The position numbers and the translations under genes were made by a program. Positions 9,192 through 17,301 of a stretch of 64,000 bases of DNA are shown one piece after another. The DNA is from Rhodococcus sp. OK302 (GTDB lineage Bacteria; Actinomycetota; Actinomycetes; Mycobacteriales; Mycobacteriaceae). Location: the NCBI RefSeq assembly GCF_002245895.1, contig NZ_NPJZ01000001.1:496001-560000 (forward strand). Direction: 5' to 3'. Under the pieces are notes generated by a model. It worked only from the letters and a program-made list of their open reading frames with translations, searched no databases and was not told where the DNA came from. Within the stretch, counting starts at the first letter, position 1; each line of letters starts with the position of its first letter.

Positions 9192-9960
9192 TTCTCCAGT
9201 CGAGCACCTGATTCTCTCCGGCCGGTCGGGGCACGTTCTCACGCTGACCCTCAACCGGCCGGAGCGGCTCAACGCGACCACGCCGCCGATGCGCCAACGA
9301 TTGTTCACCCTCCTCAAGGAAGCGGACGACGACCCGGATGTGCGGTGCATCGTGGTCACCGGGACGGGTCGGGGATTCTGGCCGGGCGAAGACCGCGACG
9401 AGCTCGCGAAGATCAACGGCGGCATTATCGCGGACAGGTCGGAACCGTTGACCTACGATCTCCCGATGGCCATGAAAACACCTATCGTCGTGGCGATCAA
9501 CGGCGCGGTCGCCGGTGTAGGACTTTCATTCGTCCTACAAGCCGACATTCGCGTCGCCGCATCGGGAGCCAAATGGGCAGCGCCGTTCGCCGGGCTCGGA
9601 CTGGTTGCCGAAGCGGGCCTGTCCTGGCTGCTACAGCGGCACGTCGGTTGGGGTGCCGCGCTCGAAATCCTCCTGACCGCTGAGCCTTTCAGTAGCGAAG
9701 ACGCCTACCGCCTGGGGATCGTCCAACATCTCGAAAAGCCGGACGACGTCCTGCCTGTGGCAAACCGGATTGCAAGTCGGATCGCACGGAACTCCCCGTT
9801 CTCGATCCAAAACATCCGCGAGCAAATACATCTCGACGCAACGCGCGGCTGGGAAGAGGCGTATGCCGATGGAAGCAGACGAGCCTTGGAAAGCCTGGAC
9901 CGCGCCGACTTCCACCGCGCCGTCGCCGCAGCGATCGAGAAGCGCGAAGTCACTTTCTGA
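9181..9960 (+). CDS. Enoyl-CoA hydratase/isomerase (crotonase) family protein
   Basis: The 259-residue crotonase-fold protein has LTLNRPERLNATTPPMRQRL and the oxyanion-hole region TPIVVAINGAVAGVGLSF. A single acidic candidate lies in GLGLVAEAGLSWLL. The usual FCAGAD segment is replaced by FWPGED, and the first of the two hydratase glutamates (the Glu of GGGCEL) is absent. An isomerase, hydrolase or ring-cleavage activity is therefore as plausible as simple hydration. It overlaps the end of the short dehydrogenase gene, so the two are translationally coupled. Confidence 0.88.
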   Translation: MSPDSPVEHLILSGRSGHVLTLTLNRPERLNATTPPMRQRLFTLLKEADDDPDVRCIVVTGTGRGFWPGEDRDELAKINGGIIADRSEPLTYDLPMAMKTPIVVAINGAVAGVGLSFVLQADIRVAASGAKWAAPFAGLGLVAEAGLSWLLQRHVGWGAALEILLTAEPFSSEDAYRLGIVQHLEKPDDVLPVANRIASRIARNSPFSIQNIREQIHLDATRGWEEAYADGSRRALESLDRADFHRAVAAAIEKREVTF

Positions 9961-10011
9961 CGTTCAACGACCCGACTACGGCCAAAGCCACTGAGAGCAA
10001 CGGAAAAGAAC

Positions 10012-12117
10012 ATGAATCCTCAGACACATACACGGACGACGCACGGTCTCGATGCCCTGTTCACACCAGCCAGCGTCGCGGTGATCGGAGCATCGGACAA
10101 CCCCGGACGGATCGGCGGAAGGGTGCTGGCGCGCTTCGCCGAACACTTCTCCGGGCCGATCTACGCGGTCAATGCCAACCGAGACATAGTGCAGGGGCAC
10201 CCGTGTTCGCGCACGATCACCGACCTTCCCCAGGCGCCGGATCTGGCGGTGCTGGCGATTCCTGCCGAGCAGGTTCTTACGGCTGTCGAAGAACTTGCCA
10301 AGATCGGGTGCCAGGTCGCAATCGTATTGTCATCGGGATTTGCCGAACTCGGGGACGAAGGCAGGCGTCACCAGGAGCAGCTACGCGACGTCGCCGACCG
10401 GACCGGCATGCGGATCATCGGCCCAAATTGCGTGGGGTCGATGAGTATTCCCTCCGGCGTATTGGCTACCTTTGCCGACCTGCGGATGCGCGAGTTGCAG
10501 AGTGACGATCGCCCAGGGATTGGGATCGTCAGTCAGAGCGGCGCTCTCGGTGCAGTGTTCTTCCAGGCCGCCGACGCGTTGGGTCTACACGTGAATTACG
10601 TGTGCACCACCGGAAATGAAGCCGATGTCAGTGCAGCTGAGGCGATTTCGGCGTTGGTGGAGCGCCCCGACGTTAATGCGCTGATGGTATTCCTCGAGGC
10701 ACTGCGCGATCCCGAAACGCTGTACGCGGCTGGACGCCGCGCGCTCGAACTAGGCAAGCCTATTGTGGCGATGAAGGTGGGCGTTTCCGAGACAGGGGCT
10801 ATGGCGGCGGCCAGTCACAGCGGTTCACTTGCTGCGCCAGATCGATTCGCCGAATCACTGTTGGAGAGATCTGGCATTATCCGGGCAGAGTCTCCCATCG
10901 AACTGCTCAACATGACTGCCGCTCTCGCCGGCGGGCGTGTTCCTGCGGGAGATCGCGTCGCAGTGATGACGCTCAGCGGCGGAGTCGGGATCATGATCGC
11001 GGACGAACTCGACCAGTGGGGTCTGACGCTTCCCCAGACCGGAGAGTCGACCGCGCAGAAGATTCAACGTCTCATCCCGCCGTACGGTTCTACGCGGAAC
11101 CCGATCGACTACACCGCGAATGCCGTGAACAACGCGGCGGGCTTCGCCGAGATTCTCGAGGCCGTGATCACCGACGACGACTTCGACATGGTCGTCATCA
11201 ACGGCCTGTCGATGGCGACTTTCGACGAGAACGTCGCGGCGATTCAGCGACTGCACAGCGAAAGCTCCAAGCCGATGATCGTTTCGATGTCCGGTCCGGG
11301 CGCTGTGGCGATCAATGAACTTGGCGTGCCGTGTATTTCGGACTCGGTACAGGCAGCCAAGGCTCTGGGAGCGTTGAATCTCTACCGGACATTGCGTTCA
11401 ACACCGCCCGGCGAACCACCACTGCTGGGTGCGGGGCGCTCGCAAGCCTCCCGAACCCGCACCCTTGACGGGAACGAGACACGCGCCTTGTTGGCGAGCT
11501 ATGGCGTACCGTTCGTACCCGAATACGGCGCGTGTGGACCCGATAACGCCGCCGAGATCGCCGAGACCATGGGCTTTCCCGTCGCAGTGAAACTGGATCC
11601 CAGTGTCTCAGCGCATAAGACGGAAGTCGGCGGTATCCGGCTGAACTTGGGTAACCCCGAGGATGTGCGCCGCGCCGTCGTCGACATCCAGTCGAATCTC
11701 GGGGCAGATGGTGACGTTCCCTTCGTTATCCAGCGCATGGTCGAACCCGGGCTCGAGTTGACCGTCGGAGCAATCCGTGACGACACCCTAGGACCCGCCG
11801 TGCTTGTCGGACTGGGTGGGGTGACCGTGGAGATCCTCGACGAGATTCAGATGGCCTTGGTGCCGGTGAACACAGCTGACGCCGAGCGGATGATACGTCG
11901 ACTCTGCGGCGGCCGACTCACGACCAGCGCGCGGGGTCTTGCTCCCGCAATGATTCGAACGCTGGGCGAGGTCGTGGCCTCGGTGAGTGCGCTGATGGTC
12001 GAGCGTCGCGACGTCATCGAGGTAGACGTCAATCCGCTGATCGTCCAGGCTACCGGGCTTGTCGCAGTAGATGCCCTGATTCGCGTCGCGGACTTCGATA
12101 CTGTGCTAGACCGATAA
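10012..12117 (+). CDS. Acyl-CoA synthetase, NDP-forming (acetate-CoA ligase type, fused subunits)
   Basis: The 701-residue protein shows, in order, a CoA-binding Rossmann domain (VAVIGASDNPGRIGGRV), succinyl-CoA-ligase-like domains with the phosphohistidine-type segment MAAASHSGSLA, and a C-terminal ATP-grasp domain (SYGVPFVPEYG, then GFPVAVKLDPS). Family members form acyl-CoA from an acid, CoA and ATP, releasing ADP and phosphate. Its position in the dehydrogenase operon suggests that it activates the pathway's carboxylic acid. The ATG at 10012 follows a GGAAAAG site, 51 bases after the crotonase stop. Confidence 0.9.
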   Translation: MNPQTHTRTTHGLDALFTPASVAVIGASDNPGRIGGRVLARFAEHFSGPIYAVNANRDIVQGHPCSRTITDLPQAPDLAVLAIPAEQVLTAVEELAKIGCQVAIVLSSGFAELGDEGRRHQEQLRDVADRTGMRIIGPNCVGSMSIPSGVLATFADLRMRELQSDDRPGIGIVSQSGALGAVFFQAADALGLHVNYVCTTGNEADVSAAEAISALVERPDVNALMVFLEALRDPETLYAAGRRALELGKPIVAMKVGVSETGAMAAASHSGSLAAPDRFAESLLERSGIIRAESPIELLNMTAALAGGRVPAGDRVAVMTLSGGVGIMIADELDQWGLTLPQTGESTAQKIQRLIPPYGSTRNPIDYTANAVNNAAGFAEILEAVITDDDFDMVVINGLSMATFDENVAAIQRLHSESSKPMIVSMSGPGAVAINELGVPCISDSVQAAKALGALNLYRTLRSTPPGEPPLLGAGRSQASRTRTLDGNETRALLASYGVPFVPEYGACGPDNAAEIAETMGFPVAVKLDPSVSAHKTEVGGIRLNLGNPEDVRRAVVDIQSNLGADGDVPFVIQRMVEPGLELTVGAIRDDTLGPAVLVGLGGVTVEILDEIQMALVPVNTADAERMIRRLCGGRLTTSARGLAPAMIRTLGEVVASVSALMVERRDVIEVDVNPLIVQATGLVAVDALIRVADFDTVLDR

Positions 12118-12181
12118 TCTTGTCAATCTCGGCAGAACGTCCAGAGTACGGAGAACATCAAATGCGCACGGTCACAACGAA

Positions 12182-12787
12182 ATGACACCGAAAGAGAAAC
12201 GCCCCAAAATTGAAGCCAGCGAAATCGAAGCTGCATTCGCACGTAGCTTCCTCGCCAACGGCTTTCGGGGAACGAGCGTGGACTCCGTCGCAAGAGAGCT
12301 GGGGGTACCCAAGGGCAGCGTTTTTTACCACATAGGCACGAAGGAGGAGGTGTTCTTCCGTGTCCAGATGGAAGGAATGCGGGAGTTCACTCACCAGCTC
12401 CGACAGATCACCAATTCCGGCAATCCTCCTGAAATTCAGCTGCGGGAGGCGATTCGCGACAGCGTTCGACGCGTCGACCCCTCTGCCGGCCCACTGTTTG
12501 CGATCAGCCGTGACAGCCATCATCTCCAGCCGGAACACGCTGCCGAACTCGAGGCCGTCAGACATGACTACCAGTCGCTGTTCATCGGCATCATCGAGAG
12601 CGGCATCGACGCAGGGATCTTCCGCACCCAAGAACACCTGAAGGTCGTGGTGTTCGGGATCCTCCGCTTCATCGGTCTGGTCAGGGATTGGTACAACCCG
12701 GACGGCGATCTTTCACTCGACGAACTCGCGGATGTGTACTGGGTATTCATCTGCGGAGGCTTGGGGCACGACGCTCTTCCTGCTTAG
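12182..12787 (+). CDS. TetR-family transcriptional regulator
   Basis: The 201-residue regulator has an N-terminal helix-turn-helix (FLANGFRGTSVDSVARELGVPKGSVFYHIGTKEEVF) followed by an all-helical ligand domain. It is the last gene of the rightward catabolic block, 64 bases after the acyl-CoA synthetase, and is the nearest candidate to bind the palindromes at 3571 and 6981. Ligands of such regulators are often acyl-CoA intermediates. The ribosome-binding site is weak, and no alternative start was preferred. Confidence 0.88.
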   Translation: MTPKEKRPKIEASEIEAAFARSFLANGFRGTSVDSVARELGVPKGSVFYHIGTKEEVFFRVQMEGMREFTHQLRQITNSGNPPEIQLREAIRDSVRRVDPSAGPLFAISRDSHHLQPEHAAELEAVRHDYQSLFIGIIESGIDAGIFRTQEHLKVVVFGILRFIGLVRDWYNPDGDLSLDELADVYWVFICGGLGHDALPA

Positions 12788-12813
12788 CGAACCCGTCGCG
12801 GCCTCCTGCTGTG

Positions 12814-12835
12814 CACTCCCCGATCGTGGGGGGTG
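12814..12835 (+). terminator. Hairpin downstream of the TetR gene
   Basis: CACTCCCC and GGGGGGTG pair (one G-U) around a 6-base loop, 26 bases after the TetR stop. There is no clear T-run, so termination is plausible but unproven. Confidence 0.4.
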
Positions 12836-12874
12836 ATTGATTGCTTCTCCCATCGCGCCTGGCCTGTTGCCTGA

Positions 12875-12912
12875 TCGATTGAAAGCCTTGAGACGCAGCA
12901 TCTTTCAATCGA
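12875..12912. promoter_or_regulatory. Inverted repeat upstream of the peptide-type ABC operon
   Basis: Perfect 11-base arms, TCGATTGAAAG and CTTTCAATCGA, are separated by 16 bases and lie about 70 bases before the first permease start. It could be an operator for a dimeric regulator or a leader hairpin; sequence alone does not decide. Confidence 0.45.
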
Positions 12913-12983
12913 ATGTTTCTCGCTCGCACTCGAATTCGTGTGTCGCGTTCACACTGCACACCCAGCCGAACGGAGGGTTTTTC

Positions 12984-13931
12984 ATGTTGCGGTTCATGGC
13001 ATCACGACTATTGACGGTCGTGCCGATGCTTCTGATCCTGACTGTCATCGTGTTCCTACTCGTTGAAATCTCACCGGGCGATCCCGCCGCGATCATCGCC
13101 GGCGCCGACGCATCGCCCGAAGCGATCGAAGCGGTTCGTCAGCGACTCGGACTCGACCAGCCCGTGTGGCAGCAATATCTGTCTTACGTATGGAACGTGC
13201 TACATGGCGACCTCGGTACGTCGTTCGCCACCAATGAGCCCGTGACAGAGGTCATTGCCCGTCGGCTGCCGAGAACACTGTCCATCGGCCTGTTCGCAAT
13301 GCTGATGGTCGTTATTCTGAGCATCCCGCTGGGCATCCTCGCCGCCGTCAAACGCAACAGCGTGTACGACCGACTGCTCACCGGCACCTCGGTGTTCCTG
13401 CTCGCCGTTCCACCATTCGTGTTAGCCGCGATTCTCGTGAAGTGGTTCGCCCTCGACGGCTTTCAGATTTTCCCCCCCACCGGATACGCACCGATGAGCG
13501 AGGGACTGGGCGAGTGGCTGCTGTACGCGACACTTCCGGCGATCGCGGTGGCCTCCATCAGCCTTGCCGAGCTGACACGTCAGGCACGCGGCGCCATGAT
13601 CGACGCGCTCGAGCAGGACTACATCCGCACAGCCCGCGCCAAGGGCTTGAGCAAAATGATGCTCGTATGCAAGCACGCCGCCAAGAACGCTGCGATTCCG
13701 TATGTCACCGTGCTCGGTCTGAACGTCGGACGTGTCGTAGGTGCCGCCGTGATCGTCGAAGCGATCTTCAACATTCAGGGATTCGGTCAGCTCGGCGTCA
13801 CCGCCGTCATCAACCGTGACATCCCGACCATGCAGGGAGTCGTCCTGGTCAGTGGCGTGATCGTTCTGCTCGTCACCCTGCTCGTCGACATCTCCTACGG
13901 CTACCTGAATCCGAGGATACGTAACACATGA
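12984..13931 (+). CDS. ABC transporter permease, peptide/nickel type (DppB-like)
   Basis: The 315-residue membrane protein has about six hydrophobic segments and the DppB-type layout: an N-terminal segment (LLTVVPMLLILTVIVFLLVEISPGD) and the EAA loop DYIRTARAKGLSKMMLVCKHAAKNA, which contacts the ATPase. The open frame begins 49 codons upstream, but the ATG at 12984 follows CGGAGGG. It overlaps the next permease by ATGA. With the four following genes it forms a complete oligopeptide-type importer; the true solute is unknown and may be a small peptide-like or hydrophobic compound. Confidence 0.92.
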   Translation: MLRFMASRLLTVVPMLLILTVIVFLLVEISPGDPAAIIAGADASPEAIEAVRQRLGLDQPVWQQYLSYVWNVLHGDLGTSFATNEPVTEVIARRLPRTLSIGLFAMLMVVILSIPLGILAAVKRNSVYDRLLTGTSVFLLAVPPFVLAAILVKWFALDGFQIFPPTGYAPMSEGLGEWLLYATLPAIAVASISLAELTRQARGAMIDALEQDYIRTARAKGLSKMMLVCKHAAKNAAIPYVTVLGLNVGRVVGAAVIVEAIFNIQGFGQLGVTAVINRDIPTMQGVVLVSGVIVLLVTLLVDISYGYLNPRIRNT

Positions 13932-14818
13932 CCACTACAGCGACAAACACGAACAGCGCCAAGACGTTCTTCTCATATACGCCTGGCCGGACGACGAGGC
14001 GACTCCTGCAGGACCGGGTCGGTATGGTTTGCCTCGGCGGCCTGGTGTTCCTCGTATTCATCGGTGTTCTCGCGCAGTTCTGGACACCGAAGGACCCGAC
14101 AGCCCAGGACCTGTTGAACCGGCTCCAGAGCCCCAGCAGCGAATACTGGCTCGGCACCGACGCCGTCGGCCGGGACATTCTCAGCCGGCTCATGATCGCC
14201 ACCGGTGTTGACCTGGCCGCAGCCAGCCTCGCGGTCACTATCGGACTGGCGGTCGGCGCCAGTCTCGGCTTGATCGCCGGGTACCTCGGTGGCGCCTTGG
14301 ACTCGTCCATCAGTCGTGTCTCCGACGTACTGATGTCACTTCCGCCGCTACTGTTCGCGGTCGCGATCGTCGGCGCTCTAGGCCCCAGTCTGACCAACGC
14401 GATGATCGCAGTCGGTGTGCTTCTCGCCCCGAGGTTCTTCCGGCTGGTTCGAGTCAGCACGCAGGAAATCATCAACGAGGACTACGTCGAGGCCGCCCGC
14501 TCCAGCGGCGCCGGCCCAATCAGGATCATGGCGCGCCACGTGGCACCGAACATCGTCTCGCCCTTGCTCATCCAGATATCCTTCGGCGCATCCGTTGCGA
14601 TCGTTGCGGAATCCGGCCTGAGCTTCCTCGGCCTTGGCGTGCAACCGCCGACAGCGAGCTGGGGCTCGATGGTCAAGGAAGGGTTCGACAACCTCGCGAT
14701 CAACGGCTGGACCATTATTCCGGCCAGCGTCACGATCGTTGCCTCGATTCTACTTCTGTCTCTGTTCGGCGACAGCCTACGAGACGCAGTCGGCAGCCAA
14801 GGAGGTAGCAAAGCGTGA
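13928..14818 (+). CDS. ABC transporter permease, peptide/nickel type (DppC-like)
   Basis: The 296-residue permease pairs with the preceding DppB-like protein. It has the DppC N-terminal segment (GVLAQFWTPKDPTAQDLLNRLQSP) and EYWLGTDAVGRDILSRLM, both typical of the subfamily. The EAA loop is EDYVEAARSSGAGPIRIMARHVAPN. About five to six membrane segments follow. Its start overlaps the upstream stop and its end overlaps the GTG of the ATPase gene, so the four genes are translationally coupled. Confidence 0.93.
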   Translation: MTTTATNTNSAKTFFSYTPGRTTRRLLQDRVGMVCLGGLVFLVFIGVLAQFWTPKDPTAQDLLNRLQSPSSEYWLGTDAVGRDILSRLMIATGVDLAAASLAVTIGLAVGASLGLIAGYLGGALDSSISRVSDVLMSLPPLLFAVAIVGALGPSLTNAMIAVGVLLAPRFFRLVRVSTQEIINEDYVEAARSSGAGPIRIMARHVAPNIVSPLLIQISFGASVAIVAESGLSFLGLGVQPPTASWGSMVKEGFDNLAINGWTIIPASVTIVASILLLSLFGDSLRDAVGSQGGSKA

Positions 14819-15837
14819 CTGTAACTACCGAGAAAGCACTCGAGCAGGACACCGTCCTACGAGTGGAAGACCTGTGCGTCGACTTCAAGACCCCCGATCA
14901 CGGCTGGACCCGAATCGTCGACAATGTCGGATTCAGCGTCAACAAAGGCGAAACCGTCGGTCTGGTCGGCGAATCCGGTTCCGGCAAGACGGTCACATCG
15001 CTCGCGATTATGCACCTGCTGGCACGCAACGCACGCGTCTCCGGTTCCGTTGTCGTCAACGATCGCGACTTGAACACACTGTCGGAGAAGGAACTCGACG
15101 AGGTTCGCGGCACGGAGGCCGCGATGATCTTCCAAGAACCGCGGCGCAGCCTCAACCCCGCGTTCACCGTCGGTGACCAAGTCGCCGAGGCAGTCCGCCG
15201 ACACCGCAAGTGTTCGCGGAAAGAGGCATGGGCCCGCACGATCGAACTGTTCGATCGCGTCGGCATCCCCCAGCCGGAGAAGCGAGCGCACGCCTATCCG
15301 CACGAGTTCAGCGGTGGCATGTGCCAGCGAGTCATGCTCGCGATGGCGCTCTCATGCGATCCCGACGTTCTCATCGCAGATGAGCCCACCACAGCGTTGG
15401 ATGTCACCGTGCAGCGGCAGGTGCTCGGCCTGATCCACGAATTGCAACTCGAGTTCGGACTCGGTGTCCTGCTCATCACTCACGACCTCAGCGTCGTCGC
15501 AGAGGTATGCGACAGAGCCGCAGTCATGTACGCGGGCAGAATCATCGAGGACGCGCCCATCCTCGAGCTTTTCGACAACCCACGCCATCCCTATACCGCG
15601 GGTCTTCTCCATGCCATGCCGGATCCGGTCCGGCACGCGGACAAGATGGGTGTGATCCCCGGCAGTGTGCCACCGGCGCACGAGTTCGTCGATTCATGCC
15701 GGTTCTCGCCGCGATGCCCCTACTCCCGGAACGAGTGCACCGAGGACTTCGTCCCCTTGTCGACCATCGGAACCGACCATCTCGTGAGTTGCGTTCGCAC
15801 CGACGAGATCTCGCTGAAGGACGCTTTCTATGACTGA
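14815..15837 (+). CDS. ABC transporter ATPase, peptide type (DppD-like)
   Basis: The 340-residue ATPase has Walker A GESGSGKT, the signature SGGMCQRVMLA and Walker B DVLIADEPTTALD. It ends with the Cys-rich oligopeptide-transporter segment (DSCRFSPRCPYSRNEC), which in related DppD/OppD ATPases can bind an iron-sulfur cluster. It starts with GTG, preceded by GGAGGT and overlapping the permease stop. Together with 15830-16750 it energises the importer. Confidence 0.93.
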   Translation: MTVTTEKALEQDTVLRVEDLCVDFKTPDHGWTRIVDNVGFSVNKGETVGLVGESGSGKTVTSLAIMHLLARNARVSGSVVVNDRDLNTLSEKELDEVRGTEAAMIFQEPRRSLNPAFTVGDQVAEAVRRHRKCSRKEAWARTIELFDRVGIPQPEKRAHAYPHEFSGGMCQRVMLAMALSCDPDVLIADEPTTALDVTVQRQVLGLIHELQLEFGLGVLLITHDLSVVAEVCDRAAVMYAGRIIEDAPILELFDNPRHPYTAGLLHAMPDPVRHADKMGVIPGSVPPAHEFVDSCRFSPRCPYSRNECTEDFVPLSTIGTDHLVSCVRTDEISLKDAFYD

Positions 15838-16750
15838 CACGACCACGACTGGTACGCACACCGATATCCGGACGGACACTGACGACGCAGCCCTCGTTAT
15901 CGAGGGACTGATGAAGTCGTACCCGGCCAAGCGTAATCTGCTCGGCCGGGTCACCGACACCGTCGATGCGGTGCGCGGAGCGAGCATCGCGGTGCGACGG
16001 GGTGAGACTCTCGCGCTCGTCGGCGAGTCAGGAGCCGGCAAGTCGACCGTCGGACGACTGGCCCTACGGTTGATCGAGCCGGACTCCGGGTCGATCAAGG
16101 TGCTTGGCGATGACATCACCGCGATGGGACGGTCCGATCTGCGTAAGGTCCGAGGTCGGGCGACGATGATTTTCCAGGATCCATTCAAATCGCTCAATCC
16201 GCGTGCGCAGATCAGGTATTCGATCACCGAACCGATGCTGTCCCAGGGTGGTTACAGCGCATCCGACCGCGACAAACGCGTCGCCGCGCTGCTCGATCGT
16301 GTCGGTCTGACCGCGCACCATCTCGATCGCTATCCCTACGAGATGTCCGGCGGTCAACTCCAACGTGTCGCCATTGCACGTGCGCTCGTGACTGATCCCG
16401 AGATCGTCGTGTGCGACGAACCGGTCGCGGCGTTGGACATGTCCATCCGATCGCACGTCATCAACCTGCTGCGCGAACTGCAGGCCGAACGTAATCTCGC
16501 GTACCTGTTCATTTCGCACGACATGTCGCTCGTGCGGGTCATCGCCGACCGCATCGCGGTCATGAAGCGCGGTGAGATTGTCGAGTGCAACGACGCTGCA
16601 ACATTGTTCGCCGATCCTGCGAACGAATACACCCGCACGCTCCTGTCTGCTATCCCGGCGTCGCATCCGAACCAACGTACGTTCCGTCCCCCACCAATCG
16701 CACGAAACGCGAGAGCGAAGTCGACCGTCGCAGTCATGCCGATCGAGTGA
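15830..16750 (+). CDS. ABC transporter ATPase, peptide type (DppF-like)
   Basis: The 306-residue ATPase has Walker A GESGAGKST, signature MSGGQLQRVAIARAL and Walker B EIVVCDEPVAALD. It overlaps the preceding ATPase gene by 8 bases. Family proteins often continue with a Cys-rich tail; here the C-terminus is short and basic instead, ending shortly after ETRTLLSAIPASHPN-like sequence. The operon is followed by a strong hairpin at 16803. Confidence 0.92.
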   Translation: MTDTTTTGTHTDIRTDTDDAALVIEGLMKSYPAKRNLLGRVTDTVDAVRGASIAVRRGETLALVGESGAGKSTVGRLALRLIEPDSGSIKVLGDDITAMGRSDLRKVRGRATMIFQDPFKSLNPRAQIRYSITEPMLSQGGYSASDRDKRVAALLDRVGLTAHHLDRYPYEMSGGQLQRVAIARALVTDPEIVVCDEPVAALDMSIRSHVINLLRELQAERNLAYLFISHDMSLVRVIADRIAVMKRGEIVECNDAATLFADPANEYTRTLLSAIPASHPNQRTFRPPPIARNARAKSTVAVMPIE

Positions 16751-16802
16751 GAAAAGGTGCATGAGCATGCCGTCGTAGCGGGAGCAGTTCGTCCCGAGTA
16801 TC

Positions 16803-16840
16803 TCGACGACCCAGCAGTGCTGGGTCGTCGACTTTCCTTT
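16803..16840 (+). terminator. Intrinsic terminator candidate after the DppBCDF-like operon
   Basis: Perfect 14-base arms (TCGACGACCCAGCA / TGCTGGGTCGTCGA) are separated by one base and followed by the pyrimidine run CTTTCCTTT. In practice the hairpin would open a small loop. It lies 52 bases after the ATPase stop. Confidence 0.75.
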
Positions 16841-17194
16841 CCGCCGTGGCGATCTGGGACAACCCGGCGAGTTTCCGACCTACCCGACCCACATCGAGTA
16901 CGCGAGGAGGAGTGACACTGGGTATTCGCGGCCTCCTGTTGCCCGAGTGAGGGACGGATAAAGGACTCTGCCGGTTACCCGAATCGGAGGCTCCGTGGAA
17001 ACGAAATACTCTGTGGTGCACATCATCCCTTGAAATGCACCGTCCGGACAATCGCAGGCGAGTCGAATGGCATTGACTCGGAGGAAGGTTCCAGATACGT
17101 TGCATCTGAGAGCATTGTGGTGCACCTCACTTAACATTGAGCGGGTGGCGCCAATCACATCCACTCGATAGTCGCAGTGCACACGTTCCCAATT

Positions 17195-17264
17195 GCTTCC
17201 ATCGGACTGTAATCCGCGTCCCGCTTCCACTGGGACTGTAATCCCTTCCACTGGAATATAATCC
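17195..17264 (+). repeat. Three imperfect direct repeats upstream of the binding-protein gene
   Basis: The unit GCTTCCACTGGGACTGTAATCC and two variants begin at about 17195, 17223 and 17244, sharing CTTCCA at the start and TAATCC at the end. The last copy ends about 38 bases before the ATG at 17302, so they lie in the promoter or leader region and may be regulator-binding sites. Confidence 0.6.
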
Positions 17265-17301
17265 GCGCTCGCACTCCCCTCGCTCCTCGAAAGGGCATCT
17301 C

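Larger units (their letters stand above)
16751..17301. other. Intergenic region between the ABC operon and its binding-protein gene
   Basis: No convincing coding frame was seen on either strand. It contains the terminator-like hairpin at 16803 and three imperfect direct repeats at 17195-17264. A transcription break followed by a separate promoter for the binding-protein gene would explain both. Confidence 0.5.
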
